Positions 1 to 6,431 of a stretch of DNA of 25,213 nt are shown piece by piece (position 1 is the first letter of the stretch; every line of letters begins with the position of its first letter). Where the stretch lies: assembly GCA_027295365.1 (NCBI GenBank), contig JAPULD010000280.1, positions 1 through 25,213 of the forward strand, read 5' to 3'. This DNA comes from Planctomycetota bacterium. Lineage in GTDB: Bacteria > Planctomycetota > Phycisphaerae > Phycisphaerales > SM1A02. Both the position numbers and the translations under genes were made by a program. The notes under the pieces were generated by a model that made no database searches, had not been told where the DNA came from, and was given only the letters and a program-made list of their open reading frames with translations.

Positions 1-1247
1 TCCAGGTCGTCCAGGATCAGCGAGGAGTCGACGTTGCACTGGATGACATCGTCGGTGGTCGGCAAGACGGGCTCGATGGCCGTCGAGACGGGGTTGGGGG
101 GTCGATTGAAGTTCGGGTCCCGGTTGGCCACGACTTCAATCGGCGATTCGACCATCAGACTGCCGTTCATCCAGTATCGAACGGTCCACGTTCCGGGAAT
201 GGTGTGCATGTCGGCGATGTTCCAGGTAAAGAACCACCACGCGCTGCGAAACAGGACTGATATGTTGTACGTGCCGACCGATGACGTATAGGCGATTGTG
301 CCATTGGGACGTACGAACTGCCACTGCCAGGTGCTGAACGCCGGTACGTTATGAACCTTGACCCAGTAATAGCCCAAGGTGTCATTCAATTCGAGTTGAG
401 CGGATCTGGGCAGTGCGTAGGGAAGCCAGGGCTCGTTGTTCATGTTCAGATGAGTCACACCGAAATCGCGGACGTACATGTCGCGTCGGATTGGTGTCTG
501 ATCGGTCCACTGGCTCGTCTCTCGGTTGCAGGTACCCGAATAGGGTTCAGTGGGAATGCCATTGTCATGGACTTCAAAATGAAGATGGGGGCCGGTCGAA
601 CAGCCACTCGACCCCACCAGTCCGATCTGCTGCCCAGCCTTTACCGTTTGACCGGATGAGACTATGACGCTGTTGGTTTTGAAATGCCAGTAGTAGACCA
701 GCCGACCCATGCCGTGATCGATAATCACCGAATTGCCGATGCCCTGGCAACTCGTGTTCATGTCCGGCTCGCCGTCATGGGAACTGATAACCACGCCATC
801 CAATGCCGAAAAAACAGGGACGCCGATGGCTTGCTCGCCGAAGCTTACCGGGCTCGTGTCGTTGCCACGATGCCCGTCGTATGTGTATGCCGAGCAATCC
901 CAGTCGAGCAGCCCAGTCCCGGGATCGAGATCCACGTAATTGTTTGTGAACAGATCGTCGGACAGCCGCCCACCCTGAGGCCAAAACGTGAACAGAGGGG
1001 GCGTGCCCGACATTCGGCCGGTTCGCGAAGGGTGACGTTTGAAATACTGGCGAACGACCTCCTCCGCCTGCGCTCGCTCGAGGGGTGAGATGCAGTCTTC
1101 AACCTGAAGCGGATCGTGCCCGGACCCGGTCAATCCGCCGACATTAGTCAAGGGATGCGAAACCTCCTGTGCAATCGCCAACCCGACCAGAAGACCAAGC
1201 GACGCTGTGATCAGGAACAAACGCGGCATGCATGAAACAAGACCCAT
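1..1247 (-). CDS. Secreted M23 family metallopeptidase (LytM-like), C-terminus cut by window edge
   Basis: About 415 residues are visible, and the frame runs off the left edge without a stop. The start at 1247 is preceded by GAGGGAAAG and opens a signal peptide (MGLVSCMPRLFLITASLGLL, then VGLAIA before QEVSHP). The peptidase domain spans roughly residues 110-230. It has the zinc ligands of family M23: H126 and D130 in GHRGNDTSPV, and the H221-x-H223 motif in GPHLHFEVHDNG, after the conserved VKAGQQIGLVGSSG turn. Family M23 enzymes cut peptide cross-links in peptidoglycan or other Gly-rich peptides, so an exported wall or surface hydrolase is likely. After the catalytic domain come about 190 residues with several Trp and Tyr, probably a beta-sandwich accessory domain, which I cannot name. 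It follows a PAAR-like gene on the same strand, but the signal peptide argues against type VI delivery. Confidence 0.9.
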   Translation of the reverse strand, partial: MGLVSCMPRLFLITASLGLLVGLAIAQEVSHPLTNVGGLTGSGHDPLQVEDCISPLERAQAEEVVRQYFKRHPSRTGRMSGTPPLFTFWPQGGRLSDDLFTNNYVDLDPGTGLLDWDCSAYTYDGHRGNDTSPVSFGEQAIGVPVFSALDGVVISSHDGEPDMNTSCQGIGNSVIIDHGMGRLVYYWHFKTNSVIVSSGQTVKAGQQIGLVGSSGCSTGPHLHFEVHDNGIPTEPYSGTCNRETSQWTDQTPIRRDMYVRDFGVTHLNMNNEPWLPYALPRSAQLELNDTLGYYWVKVHNVPAFSTWQWQFVRPNGTIAYTSSVGTYNISVLFRSAWWFFTWNIADMHTIPGTWTVRYWMNGSLMVESPIEVVANRDPNFNRPPNPVSTAIEPVLPTTDDVIQCNVDSSLILDDL

Positions 1248-1442
1248 CAGCTTTCCCTCGTTTTGCAAGATATATGGCGACTCGTCATTTATAGCGAGTG
1301 CAGCTCGTTTCTTGTGATCAATACATGACAATCGGCAAGAAAAATTATCTTCGATGCCCATGAGGCAGGGCAGCCATCGAATGGGCAAGACCAGAGCATA
1401 GCCATTGAAGTCATGGGCCATCGACCATCACGACCGGGTTGA

Positions 1443-1470
1443 TGTCAGGCATACCCATACCAGCCTGACA
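1443..1470 (-). terminator. Hairpin after the PAAR-like gene (weak terminator candidate)
   Basis: Perfect 8-bp inverted repeat TGTCAGGC / GCCTGACA with a 12-nt loop, 20 nt past the stop codon of the minus-strand gene at 1491-2084. There is no T-run on either side, so it may be a Rho-dependent 3' end, an mRNA-stabilising stem or an operator rather than an intrinsic terminator. Confidence 0.35.
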
Positions 1471-1490
1471 TGGATCGGAGTCGAACCCTA

Positions 1491-2084
1491 TTACTTCTTC
1501 TTTTTCTCGATCGACTTGATCTGCTTTTCAACGAAATTGCGAGTGGTATTGATGTGACTCTGGAAACTCTTCCCTTCAACTTTGACTTTCGTCGTCATCG
1601 CCTTCATCGCGACTTTCCCCTTTTTGCTGGAAGAGATGATCCCCTTGAGCTGCCCGGCCTCGTCGCCCGATGAACTGGCGAGTTTGCTCTTCATCATGAC
1701 CACTTGCTTGTCGAGGATCTTGCTCACCTTCAGCGTCGCCTTCTGGTGGGCCGCCTCGGCTTTCTTGACGATCTTGATCTTGGAATCGGTCGCCTTCTGG
1801 GATTTGGCGATGTTCGGGTATGGGATCGGCACCGGGCCTCCGGGGCTTGGCGTCTTGCAGACATCGGGTGGTATGGCCATACGTTCCTTGGTGGCGATCT
1901 TGTGGCTCACTTTGTAGGCGGTCGTGAGCTTGTGTGATGCGACGTTGAGTTCCTTGGACGCCGCCTCGAGTTCCTTGTAGTCCTGCTTGGCCTTTTTCAT
2001 CTGACTGATGACGCCATCGAGTTCGGTCATCGGCTTGAGCATCTTGAAATCAGGGGGGGGCAACTTGGCGGGGAGTCTTGACAT
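1491..2084 (-). CDS. Stand-alone PAAR-like (DUF4150 / Tox-PAAR-like) protein
   Basis: 197 residues; the start at 2084 has an excellent AAAGGAG site 7 nt upstream. Residues 1-70 are a Lys/Glu-rich probable coiled coil. Residues 72-180 carry the DUF4150 signature: VCKTPSPGGPVPIPYPNIA at 75-93, SSSGDEAGQLKGIISS at 137-152, then GKVAM and KVKVEGKSF. In known members this fold caps the VgrG-type spike of type VI or related contractile injection systems, or sits at the N-terminus of polymorphic toxins. Here nothing toxin-like follows: after the domain there is only a short basic tail ending KSIEKKKK. There is no signal peptide. No VgrG, Hcp, sheath or immunity gene lies nearby. The family call rests on remembered motif similarity; the function as a spike tip is inference. 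A possible -10 (TAAAAT, 2115-2120) lies upstream. Confidence 0.75.
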   Translation of the reverse strand: MSRLPAKLPPPDFKMLKPMTELDGVISQMKKAKQDYKELEAASKELNVASHKLTTAYKVSHKIATKERMAIPPDVCKTPSPGGPVPIPYPNIAKSQKATDSKIKIVKKAEAAHQKATLKVSKILDKQVVMMKSKLASSSGDEAGQLKGIISSSKKGKVAMKAMTTKVKVEGKSFQSHINTTRNFVEKQIKSIEKKKK

Positions 2085-2114
2085 GGCCAGCTCCTTTCAA
2101 GGAATGCACTGTCC

Positions 2115-2120
2115 ATTTTA
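2115..2120 (-). promoter_or_regulatory. Possible -10 element of the PAAR-like gene
   Basis: TAAAAT on the minus strand, 30 nt upstream of the start at 2084. A TGTCAA hexamer lies 16 nt further upstream (2137-2142) as a poor -35. The resulting short leader would contain the AAAGGAG site. Sequence match only. Confidence 0.3.
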
Positions 2121-2294
2121 CAAGCTCCGACGAATCTTGACAGCCCGAATTGCAAGACTGGAGCGACCCCGTGGCGTGTTTCGCGGCTATATGTTCAAAG
2201 AGAAAATTAGGTTTGACAATCAAATTGCCCCGAAGCCGGTTCCGATCACGAGGATCTGCCCCGATGGCCCGTTCATGCGCGACGCCCGCCCATG

Positions 2295-2319
2295 AAAAAA
2301 GCCGCCATCTGGCGGCTTT
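2295..2319 (-). terminator. Intrinsic terminator of the 23-residue microORF
   Basis: On the minus strand a GCCGCC-AGAT-GGCGGC stem-loop, extended by A-T pairs at its base, is followed directly by six T residues. It starts 7 nt after the stop codon of the microORF at 2326-2397, so the microORF has its own 3' end and is not read through into the PAAR-like gene. Confidence 0.75.
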
Positions 2320-2325
2320 GGGCTC

Positions 2326-2397
2326 TCAAATCCAGCGACGAATCAAATCGTTGAACCAGCTCTTGATCTTGTAACGAAGCGTTGAGTCAATGTGCAT
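2326..2397 (-). CDS. 23-residue amphipathic microprotein
   Basis: A short frame begins with ATG at 2397 and ends with TGA at 2326. An AAGGAG site (2405-2410) lies 7 nt upstream, the best-quality initiation signal possible, and an intrinsic terminator follows the stop. The product begins MHIDSTLRYK and ends SWFNDLIRRWI. Hydrophobic residues at positions 3, 7, 11, 14, 15, 18 and 22 would lie on one face of a helix, with Arg and Lys on the other. It therefore looks like a membrane-surface or partner-binding helix, with net positive charge and two Trp. I recognise no family. It could instead be a leader peptide, but no gene follows before the terminator. The RBS-ORF-terminator arrangement is visible; translation and function are inference. 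Confidence 0.5.
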   Translation of the reverse strand: MHIDSTLRYKIKSWFNDLIRRWI

Positions 2398-2561
2398 GAT
2401 CACTCTCCTTGTGGAGACATCTTCGGATACTCCGGGATCAAAAGGAGTCGGGAGGGGGCATTTTCAGCCTGGGAGCGTGAATCTGTACCACATGTCGCGA
2501 CTGGGATACGACCCGGGGGTCGAAGATGACCGACTCCCAATCGAAGTCACTCGCTGAAAGA

Positions 2562-4055
2562 CTACGGACACGCGCCCCAGGCCGCGAGCAGGATGAGCAG
2601 GTCCTCCACATCGACCTGGCTCTCGCCATTGATGTCGGCGGGACAGGTGGGGGCCGCGACGGCTTGACGCTCGAAGGCTCCCATGTCGGCCGTCAAGCCA
2701 TACACCGGAACGCCGGTGTCGGTGACGTCGGGATCATCCATGGCCCGTGGGTTTGAATCGAAGTCCAGCGGATCATCGCCCAGCAGGACGTAAGTGTTCG
2801 CGGCGTCGATGGCGGGTGAACCGGGCAGGGGTCGGAGATTCAAATCCAGCAAAGGGTCTACGGAGAGATTGCCCGAACCGACGTAACCAGCCTGGATGAC
2901 GCTGTAGGACGCCGACACCGATCCGCTGATTACCGACCCCCCGGTGTTACCCCAGATGATGCCATTGTGGAAGGTCATCACGCCTCCATCGAAAGTGCGT
3001 AAGGCCGAGGAGCCCGCCGCGATGTTGCCCACCAGCGTGCTGTGGTACACGTCCACGCTCGTACCGCTCTGCAAGGAATAGATCGTCGCGTTGCTGTCCG
3101 ACACGTTGTTGAGGAACACGGAATTCTCGATGTCGACGATGCTGGAATTCTCGGCCATGACCGCCGACCCGTCGTCGTACACCACATTGGCTTCGAAGTG
3201 GCAGCGGTAGGCAAGGACGAAAGCATTAAACGCCCAGATGGCCCCGCCATCCTCGGTGATGGCGTTCGTGCCGTTCAGGAGAAACGTCGAGTCGGTCACC
3301 GTGGTGTTGGTCCCGTTGGCGGCGAGGGCTCCCCCTCGAAACGCGGTGTTGCCTTCGAAATGGCAGCGGGTGAAGGACGTCGTGGTGGACGTACGACAGT
3401 AAACAGCTCCTCCCACGTCCGCGACGTGGTTGTCCTCGAAGACGGTGTCTTCGACGACCAGGGTGCCGTTCTCGATGAAGAGTCCGCCCCCATCGCCTCC
3501 GGCCACGGTGCAATCGTTGCCGACGATGCGGCAGTTGCGGATCGTCGCGCTGGCGTTGGTGATGTTGAGCCCGCCACCTCGTGCCGCAAGGCCGCCCGTG
3601 ATCGTCAGGCCCTCGATGAGGGTCGCGGTGGTCTGGCCGCCGTTGATTTGGATGACCGAGCCAAGCCCGAAGGCGTCGATGGTGGTCACGTCCGGGCCGC
3701 CGGAGCCGCGGAGGGTGATATCGAGGGTTCCCAAATCGAGTGACTCGAAGTAGGTGTTCGGGGCGAGGATGATCACATCACCATCGACTGCGTTCGCCAA
3801 TGCGATCTGGATCGTCGGGTACAGGCCACTCGGAACGTTGAGATCCGAGGCGTTGGTTGTCCCCGCAAAAAGAAGCCCGGCGAGGCTGAACATGCCGGCC
3901 GAGGCTAGGCGATGAATGACGGAATGGCGATGATGGGTGGTGTGAGTGGTCATGGCAATCTCCAGTAATGGTCCGAGCGACGTGCCCGGCACCGGATTCG
4001 TGTCGGCAAGTGGAGTGTCGGCATGAGCCGATCGGGGGAATGTTTCGTTCGACAT
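2562..4055 (-). CDS. Secreted right-handed beta-helix protein with dockerin-like tail
   Basis: 497 residues from 4055, or 463 from an internal ATG at 3953. Both starts have good sites: AAAGGAG 7 nt before 4055 and GGAG 6 nt before 3953. The 3953 start gives a more normal signal peptide (basic MTTHTTHHRHSVIHR, then FSLAGLLFAGTTNA); from 4055 that segment is preceded by 34 extra residues. The mature protein opens with a NosD/PMP-like start (YPTIQIALANAVDGDVIILAPNT, written here as separate motifs YPTIQIALANA and DGDVIILAPNTY), followed by many turns of the form GGGLxI...NCRIVGN and GGAVYC...RCHFEGN. It ends with a Cys-Pro-Ala-Asp, then DVEDLLILLAAWGACP, a dockerin-like element common in Phycisphaerae surface proteins. 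It is probably a cell-surface or extracellular structural or glycan-binding protein; no catalytic residues can be assigned. It is a paralogue of its neighbour at 4197-5684. Confidence 0.85.
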   Translation of the reverse strand: MSNETFPRSAHADTPLADTNPVPGTSLGPLLEIAMTTHTTHHRHSVIHRLASAGMFSLAGLLFAGTTNASDLNVPSGLYPTIQIALANAVDGDVIILAPNTYFESLDLGTLDITLRGSGGPDVTTIDAFGLGSVIQINGGQTTATLIEGLTITGGLAARGGGLNITNASATIRNCRIVGNDCTVAGGDGGGLFIENGTLVVEDTVFEDNHVADVGGAVYCRTSTTTSFTRCHFEGNTAFRGGALAANGTNTTVTDSTFLLNGTNAITEDGGAIWAFNAFVLAYRCHFEANVVYDDGSAVMAENSSIVDIENSVFLNNVSDSNATIYSLQSGTSVDVYHSTLVGNIAAGSSALRTFDGGVMTFHNGIIWGNTGGSVISGSVSASYSVIQAGYVGSGNLSVDPLLDLNLRPLPGSPAIDAANTYVLLGDDPLDFDSNPRAMDDPDVTDTGVPVYGLTADMGAFERQAVAAPTCPADINGESQVDVEDLLILLAAWGACP

Positions 4056-4196
4056 GGTGATGCTCCTTTCGAGGTCGGGGCCACCCAGGAATCAGGTCCG
4101 GCTTCCAGAGGTCAAGGTGCCGTTCGGCTGTGTCGCGCCCAACCCCGACGTCTTGACGGGGTGTTTCAATGGAGTGATGTCATCTCCGGCCAGGTC

Positions 4197-5684
4197 TTAC
4201 GGACACGCCCCCCACGCCGCGAGGAGGTCGAGCAGGTCGGTGACATCGATCATGCCGTCGCCGCTGTTGTCGGCCGGGCAAGCGGGCGGGCACATGGCGT
4301 CGATGCACTCGACGCCATCGCCCGCGTAGGCGCCACCGGCGGCGGCGCAGCTCGTGGCGGTGGTCATCACGCAGCCGCCCGCGTCCAGGCAGCAGGCGCC
4401 GAGGGGATCGAGCGGCTGGTCGCACGCAAGCACGTTGCTGCCCAGCAGGATGCCGACATTTTCGAACTGATCGGGGGTGTTCATGCAGAGTACGGAGTCG
4501 TTCATCGTGACGGTCGTCGATGCGGCGATGTGGAGTCCGCCGCCGGTGCCGGTCGCGATGTTGTTGGTCGCCTGGCAATTGCTGATGGACGGCGCGCCGG
4601 AGGATGCGTACATCGCCCCGCCGTCGCCTGAAGCTATGTTGCCGGAGAACGTGCAGGCGTCGACGCTCGCGGCGCCCTCGAGGTGGACGCCGCCGCCGTG
4701 GAGGGCGGAATTGCCGGTGAAGGTCGAGCCGCTGACGACGCCATCGTCCAGGGCCAGGCCGCCGCCGAGGCCGTTGGTCGCCACGTTGCCGCTGAACGTG
4801 CAATCGATGAGAGACAGGGCCGCGGCCGCCGCCCCGATCCCGTTGACCGCGCCGCCCTCGGTCGCGGCGGTGTTGTTGGTGAAATCGCAGTTCGAGATGG
4901 TCGTGGTGCCGGTGGCGAGGTTCGCTTGGATGGCGCCGCCTTCAAACGCCGAGACGTTGTTGTTGAACGTGCAGTTGTCGATCACGCCGCCGTAATATAG
5001 GTAGATGGCGCCACCTCCGCCGTATGCGCTCTGTGGGGTAAAATTCGACTCGAACGTGCAGTCCAGTATGGTGCCGCTCGCGAGGTAGATGGCGCCGCCT
5101 CTGTCGAAGGCCGAGTTGTTCGTGAAGGTGCAGCCGGAGATCGTCGCGCCGTCCTGGGTCATCAAGATCGCGCCGCCCCGGCTTGTGGCACTGTGATTGT
5201 TCGTGAAGGTGCAGTTCGTGATGGTCGTGCCGGGATCGGGTGTCCCCCACAGCGCGGTCTTCGTATTGCCGTAGAATGCACAGTTCTGAATCGTGGGGGA
5301 GCCGTAGAACTGCACCACCCATTCGCGGACCAACGGGCTTGAGTCGGCGAAGGCCAGCCCGTCGATGACGGTGTCCGACTCGACGTTGGAAAGCTGCATG
5401 ATTCCATATAAGCCTAAGCCGGTGCTAGCCTGGAGAATGGTGACGTCGGCGCCGCCGCTGCCTCGAATGGTGATGGCCTTGTTATTGACGATCAACTCCT
5501 GCGTCAAGTCGTAGGTGCCGGGGGCGATGAGCACCTCGTCGCCATCCACCGCGGCGTCGATGGCCCCCTGGATGGTGGCGTAATCGGCCGGGACGTTGAG
5601 GATGCCGGCGGGGGCGGCCATATTCAGGCCCGTGACAGCGATGAGTATGGTGATCGATCCGAAATGATTGATTGGCGTCCGCAT
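4197..5684 (-). CDS. Secreted beta-helix protein with PMP-like repeats, Cys-rich module and dockerin-like tail
   Basis: 495 residues; AAGGA lies 9 nt before the ATG. A signal peptide covers about residues 1-26 (MRTPINHFGSITILIAVTGL, then NMAAPAG). The start of the helix (YATIQGAIDAAVDGDEVLIA, then PGTY) matches its neighbour. The body repeats SxCTFTNNSA...GGAIY units, the pattern of chlamydial-type outer-membrane PMP repeats folding as a right-handed beta-helix. Near the C-terminus lies a Cys-rich module (GACCLDAGGCVM ... CAAAGGAYAGDGVEC), which I associate with Phycisphaerae secreted proteins. It is followed by CPADNSGDGMIDVTDLLDLL and AAWGACP. A surface adhesin or structural role is the best guess, with no enzyme motif visible. 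It is transcribed away from the ECF sigma factor gene, sharing a 171-nt intergenic region, so control by that sigma factor is possible but unproven. Confidence 0.87.
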   Translation of the reverse strand: MRTPINHFGSITILIAVTGLNMAAPAGILNVPADYATIQGAIDAAVDGDEVLIAPGTYDLTQELIVNNKAITIRGSGGADVTILQASTGLGLYGIMQLSNVESDTVIDGLAFADSSPLVREWVVQFYGSPTIQNCAFYGNTKTALWGTPDPGTTITNCTFTNNHSATSRGGAILMTQDGATISGCTFTNNSAFDRGGAIYLASGTILDCTFESNFTPQSAYGGGGAIYLYYGGVIDNCTFNNNVSAFEGGAIQANLATGTTTISNCDFTNNTAATEGGAVNGIGAAAAALSLIDCTFSGNVATNGLGGGLALDDGVVSGSTFTGNSALHGGGVHLEGAASVDACTFSGNIASGDGGAMYASSGAPSISNCQATNNIATGTGGGLHIAASTTVTMNDSVLCMNTPDQFENVGILLGSNVLACDQPLDPLGACCLDAGGCVMTTATSCAAAGGAYAGDGVECIDAMCPPACPADNSGDGMIDVTDLLDLLAAWGACP

Positions 5685-5817
5685 GTCAGCACGTCCTTAT
5701 GTCGAGAAACGATGTTGCTTGTGCTCGTCCCATGACCCTTACCCGCAGAACCAAGGGCAGACCCTTGGAGAAATTCGACTTTTCGTCGTCGATGGTGAGG
5801 GGGGCTGAGGATGCCGG

Positions 5818-5823
5818 TACAAT
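5818..5823 (+). promoter_or_regulatory. Possible -10 element for the sigma factor-kinase operon
   Basis: TACAAT, 32 nt before the ATG at 5856, preceded by GG as in several other candidate promoters in this window. No convincing -35 hexamer lies at normal spacing. The leader would contain the GGAGG site. Confidence 0.35.
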
Positions 5824-5855
5824 CCGCCCACACCAGATGGGATGCGGAGGGACCG

Positions 5856-6431
5856 ATGGACGCCGAACGCCATGAAGTGACCAGGATTCTCCATGACGTG
5901 ACGGATGGCGACGAAGCCGCCGGCCAGGAACTGCTGGCCGCGGTGTACGAGGAGCTTCGGGCGCTGGCGGGGGCGTCATTTCGGGGGCAGCCGGGAAGCC
6001 ACACGCTTCAGCCGACCGCGTTGGCGAACGAAGCCTATATAAGGTTGGTGGACCGGACGGGGATTCAATGGAAGGACCGGTCGCATTTCTTCGCCCTCGC
6101 CGCGATGATCATGCGGGGGATTCTCGCCGACCATGCCCGGAAGCGCAGCGCCGCCAAGCGGGGCGGAGACTGGCAACGCATCACGCTGGCCGGACTCGGG
6201 GCTCCGGATGCCTCGAATGAGATTGATCTGATCGCCCTGGATGAGGCGCTGGAAAAATTATCCAAGGTCTCGACGCGCCAATCGCGGGTAGTGGAGTACC
6301 GGTTCTTCGGCGGCCTGACGGTGGAGCAAGTGGCCGACCTGCTCGACGTCTCCGTCTCCACGGTCGAAGATGACTGGCGCATCGCCCGCGCGTGGCTGGC
6401 GGTGCAACTCGAAGGCGAGGCTGCCCCATGA
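5856..6431 (+). CDS. ECF RNA polymerase sigma factor, Sig-70_X6 (TIGR02999-like) type
   Basis: 191 residues. The start at 5856 is chosen over an in-frame ATG at 5811 because GGAGG lies 5 nt upstream and MDAERHEVTRILHDVTDGDE is the usual N-terminus. The sigma-2 region runs over about residues 5-90 (ELRALAGASF; LQPTALANEAYIRLVD; DRSHFFALAAMIMRGILADH), and sigma-4 over about 125-185 with the helix-turn-helix LTVEQVADLLDVSVSTVEDD and RIARAWL. This group is abundant in planctomycetes and is often linked to Ser/Thr kinases rather than to classical anti-sigma factors. Its stop codon overlaps the kinase start (ATGA), so the two are translationally coupled, and phosphorylation of the sigma factor or of an associated protein is a reasonable inference. 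No anti-sigma gene is nearby. Confidence 0.93.
   Translation: MDAERHEVTRILHDVTDGDEAAGQELLAAVYEELRALAGASFRGQPGSHTLQPTALANEAYIRLVDRTGIQWKDRSHFFALAAMIMRGILADHARKRSAAKRGGDWQRITLAGLGAPDASNEIDLIALDEALEKLSKVSTRQSRVVEYRFFGGLTVEQVADLLDVSVSTVEDDWRIARAWLAVQLEGEAAP

Noticed and set aside
1466..1492. tRNA T-arm-like sequence on the minus strand (GGGTTCGACTCC)
   Set aside because: The loop fits TTCRANY, but the stem has a mismatch, no matching acceptor strand or anticodon arm lies upstream (that DNA is coding), and there is no CCA at the right place.
1..2084. PAAR-like gene plus M23 peptidase as a type VI effector pair
   Set aside because: The peptidase has a clear Sec-type signal peptide, a hairpin separates the genes, and no immunity or VgrG gene is present; kept only as a context remark.
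3042..3743. 233-codon plus-strand frame inside the beta-helix gene
   Set aside because: Antisense of a repetitive, GC-rich gene; Val/Asp/Gly-rich without family features, while the minus strand shows a signal peptide, repeats and tail.
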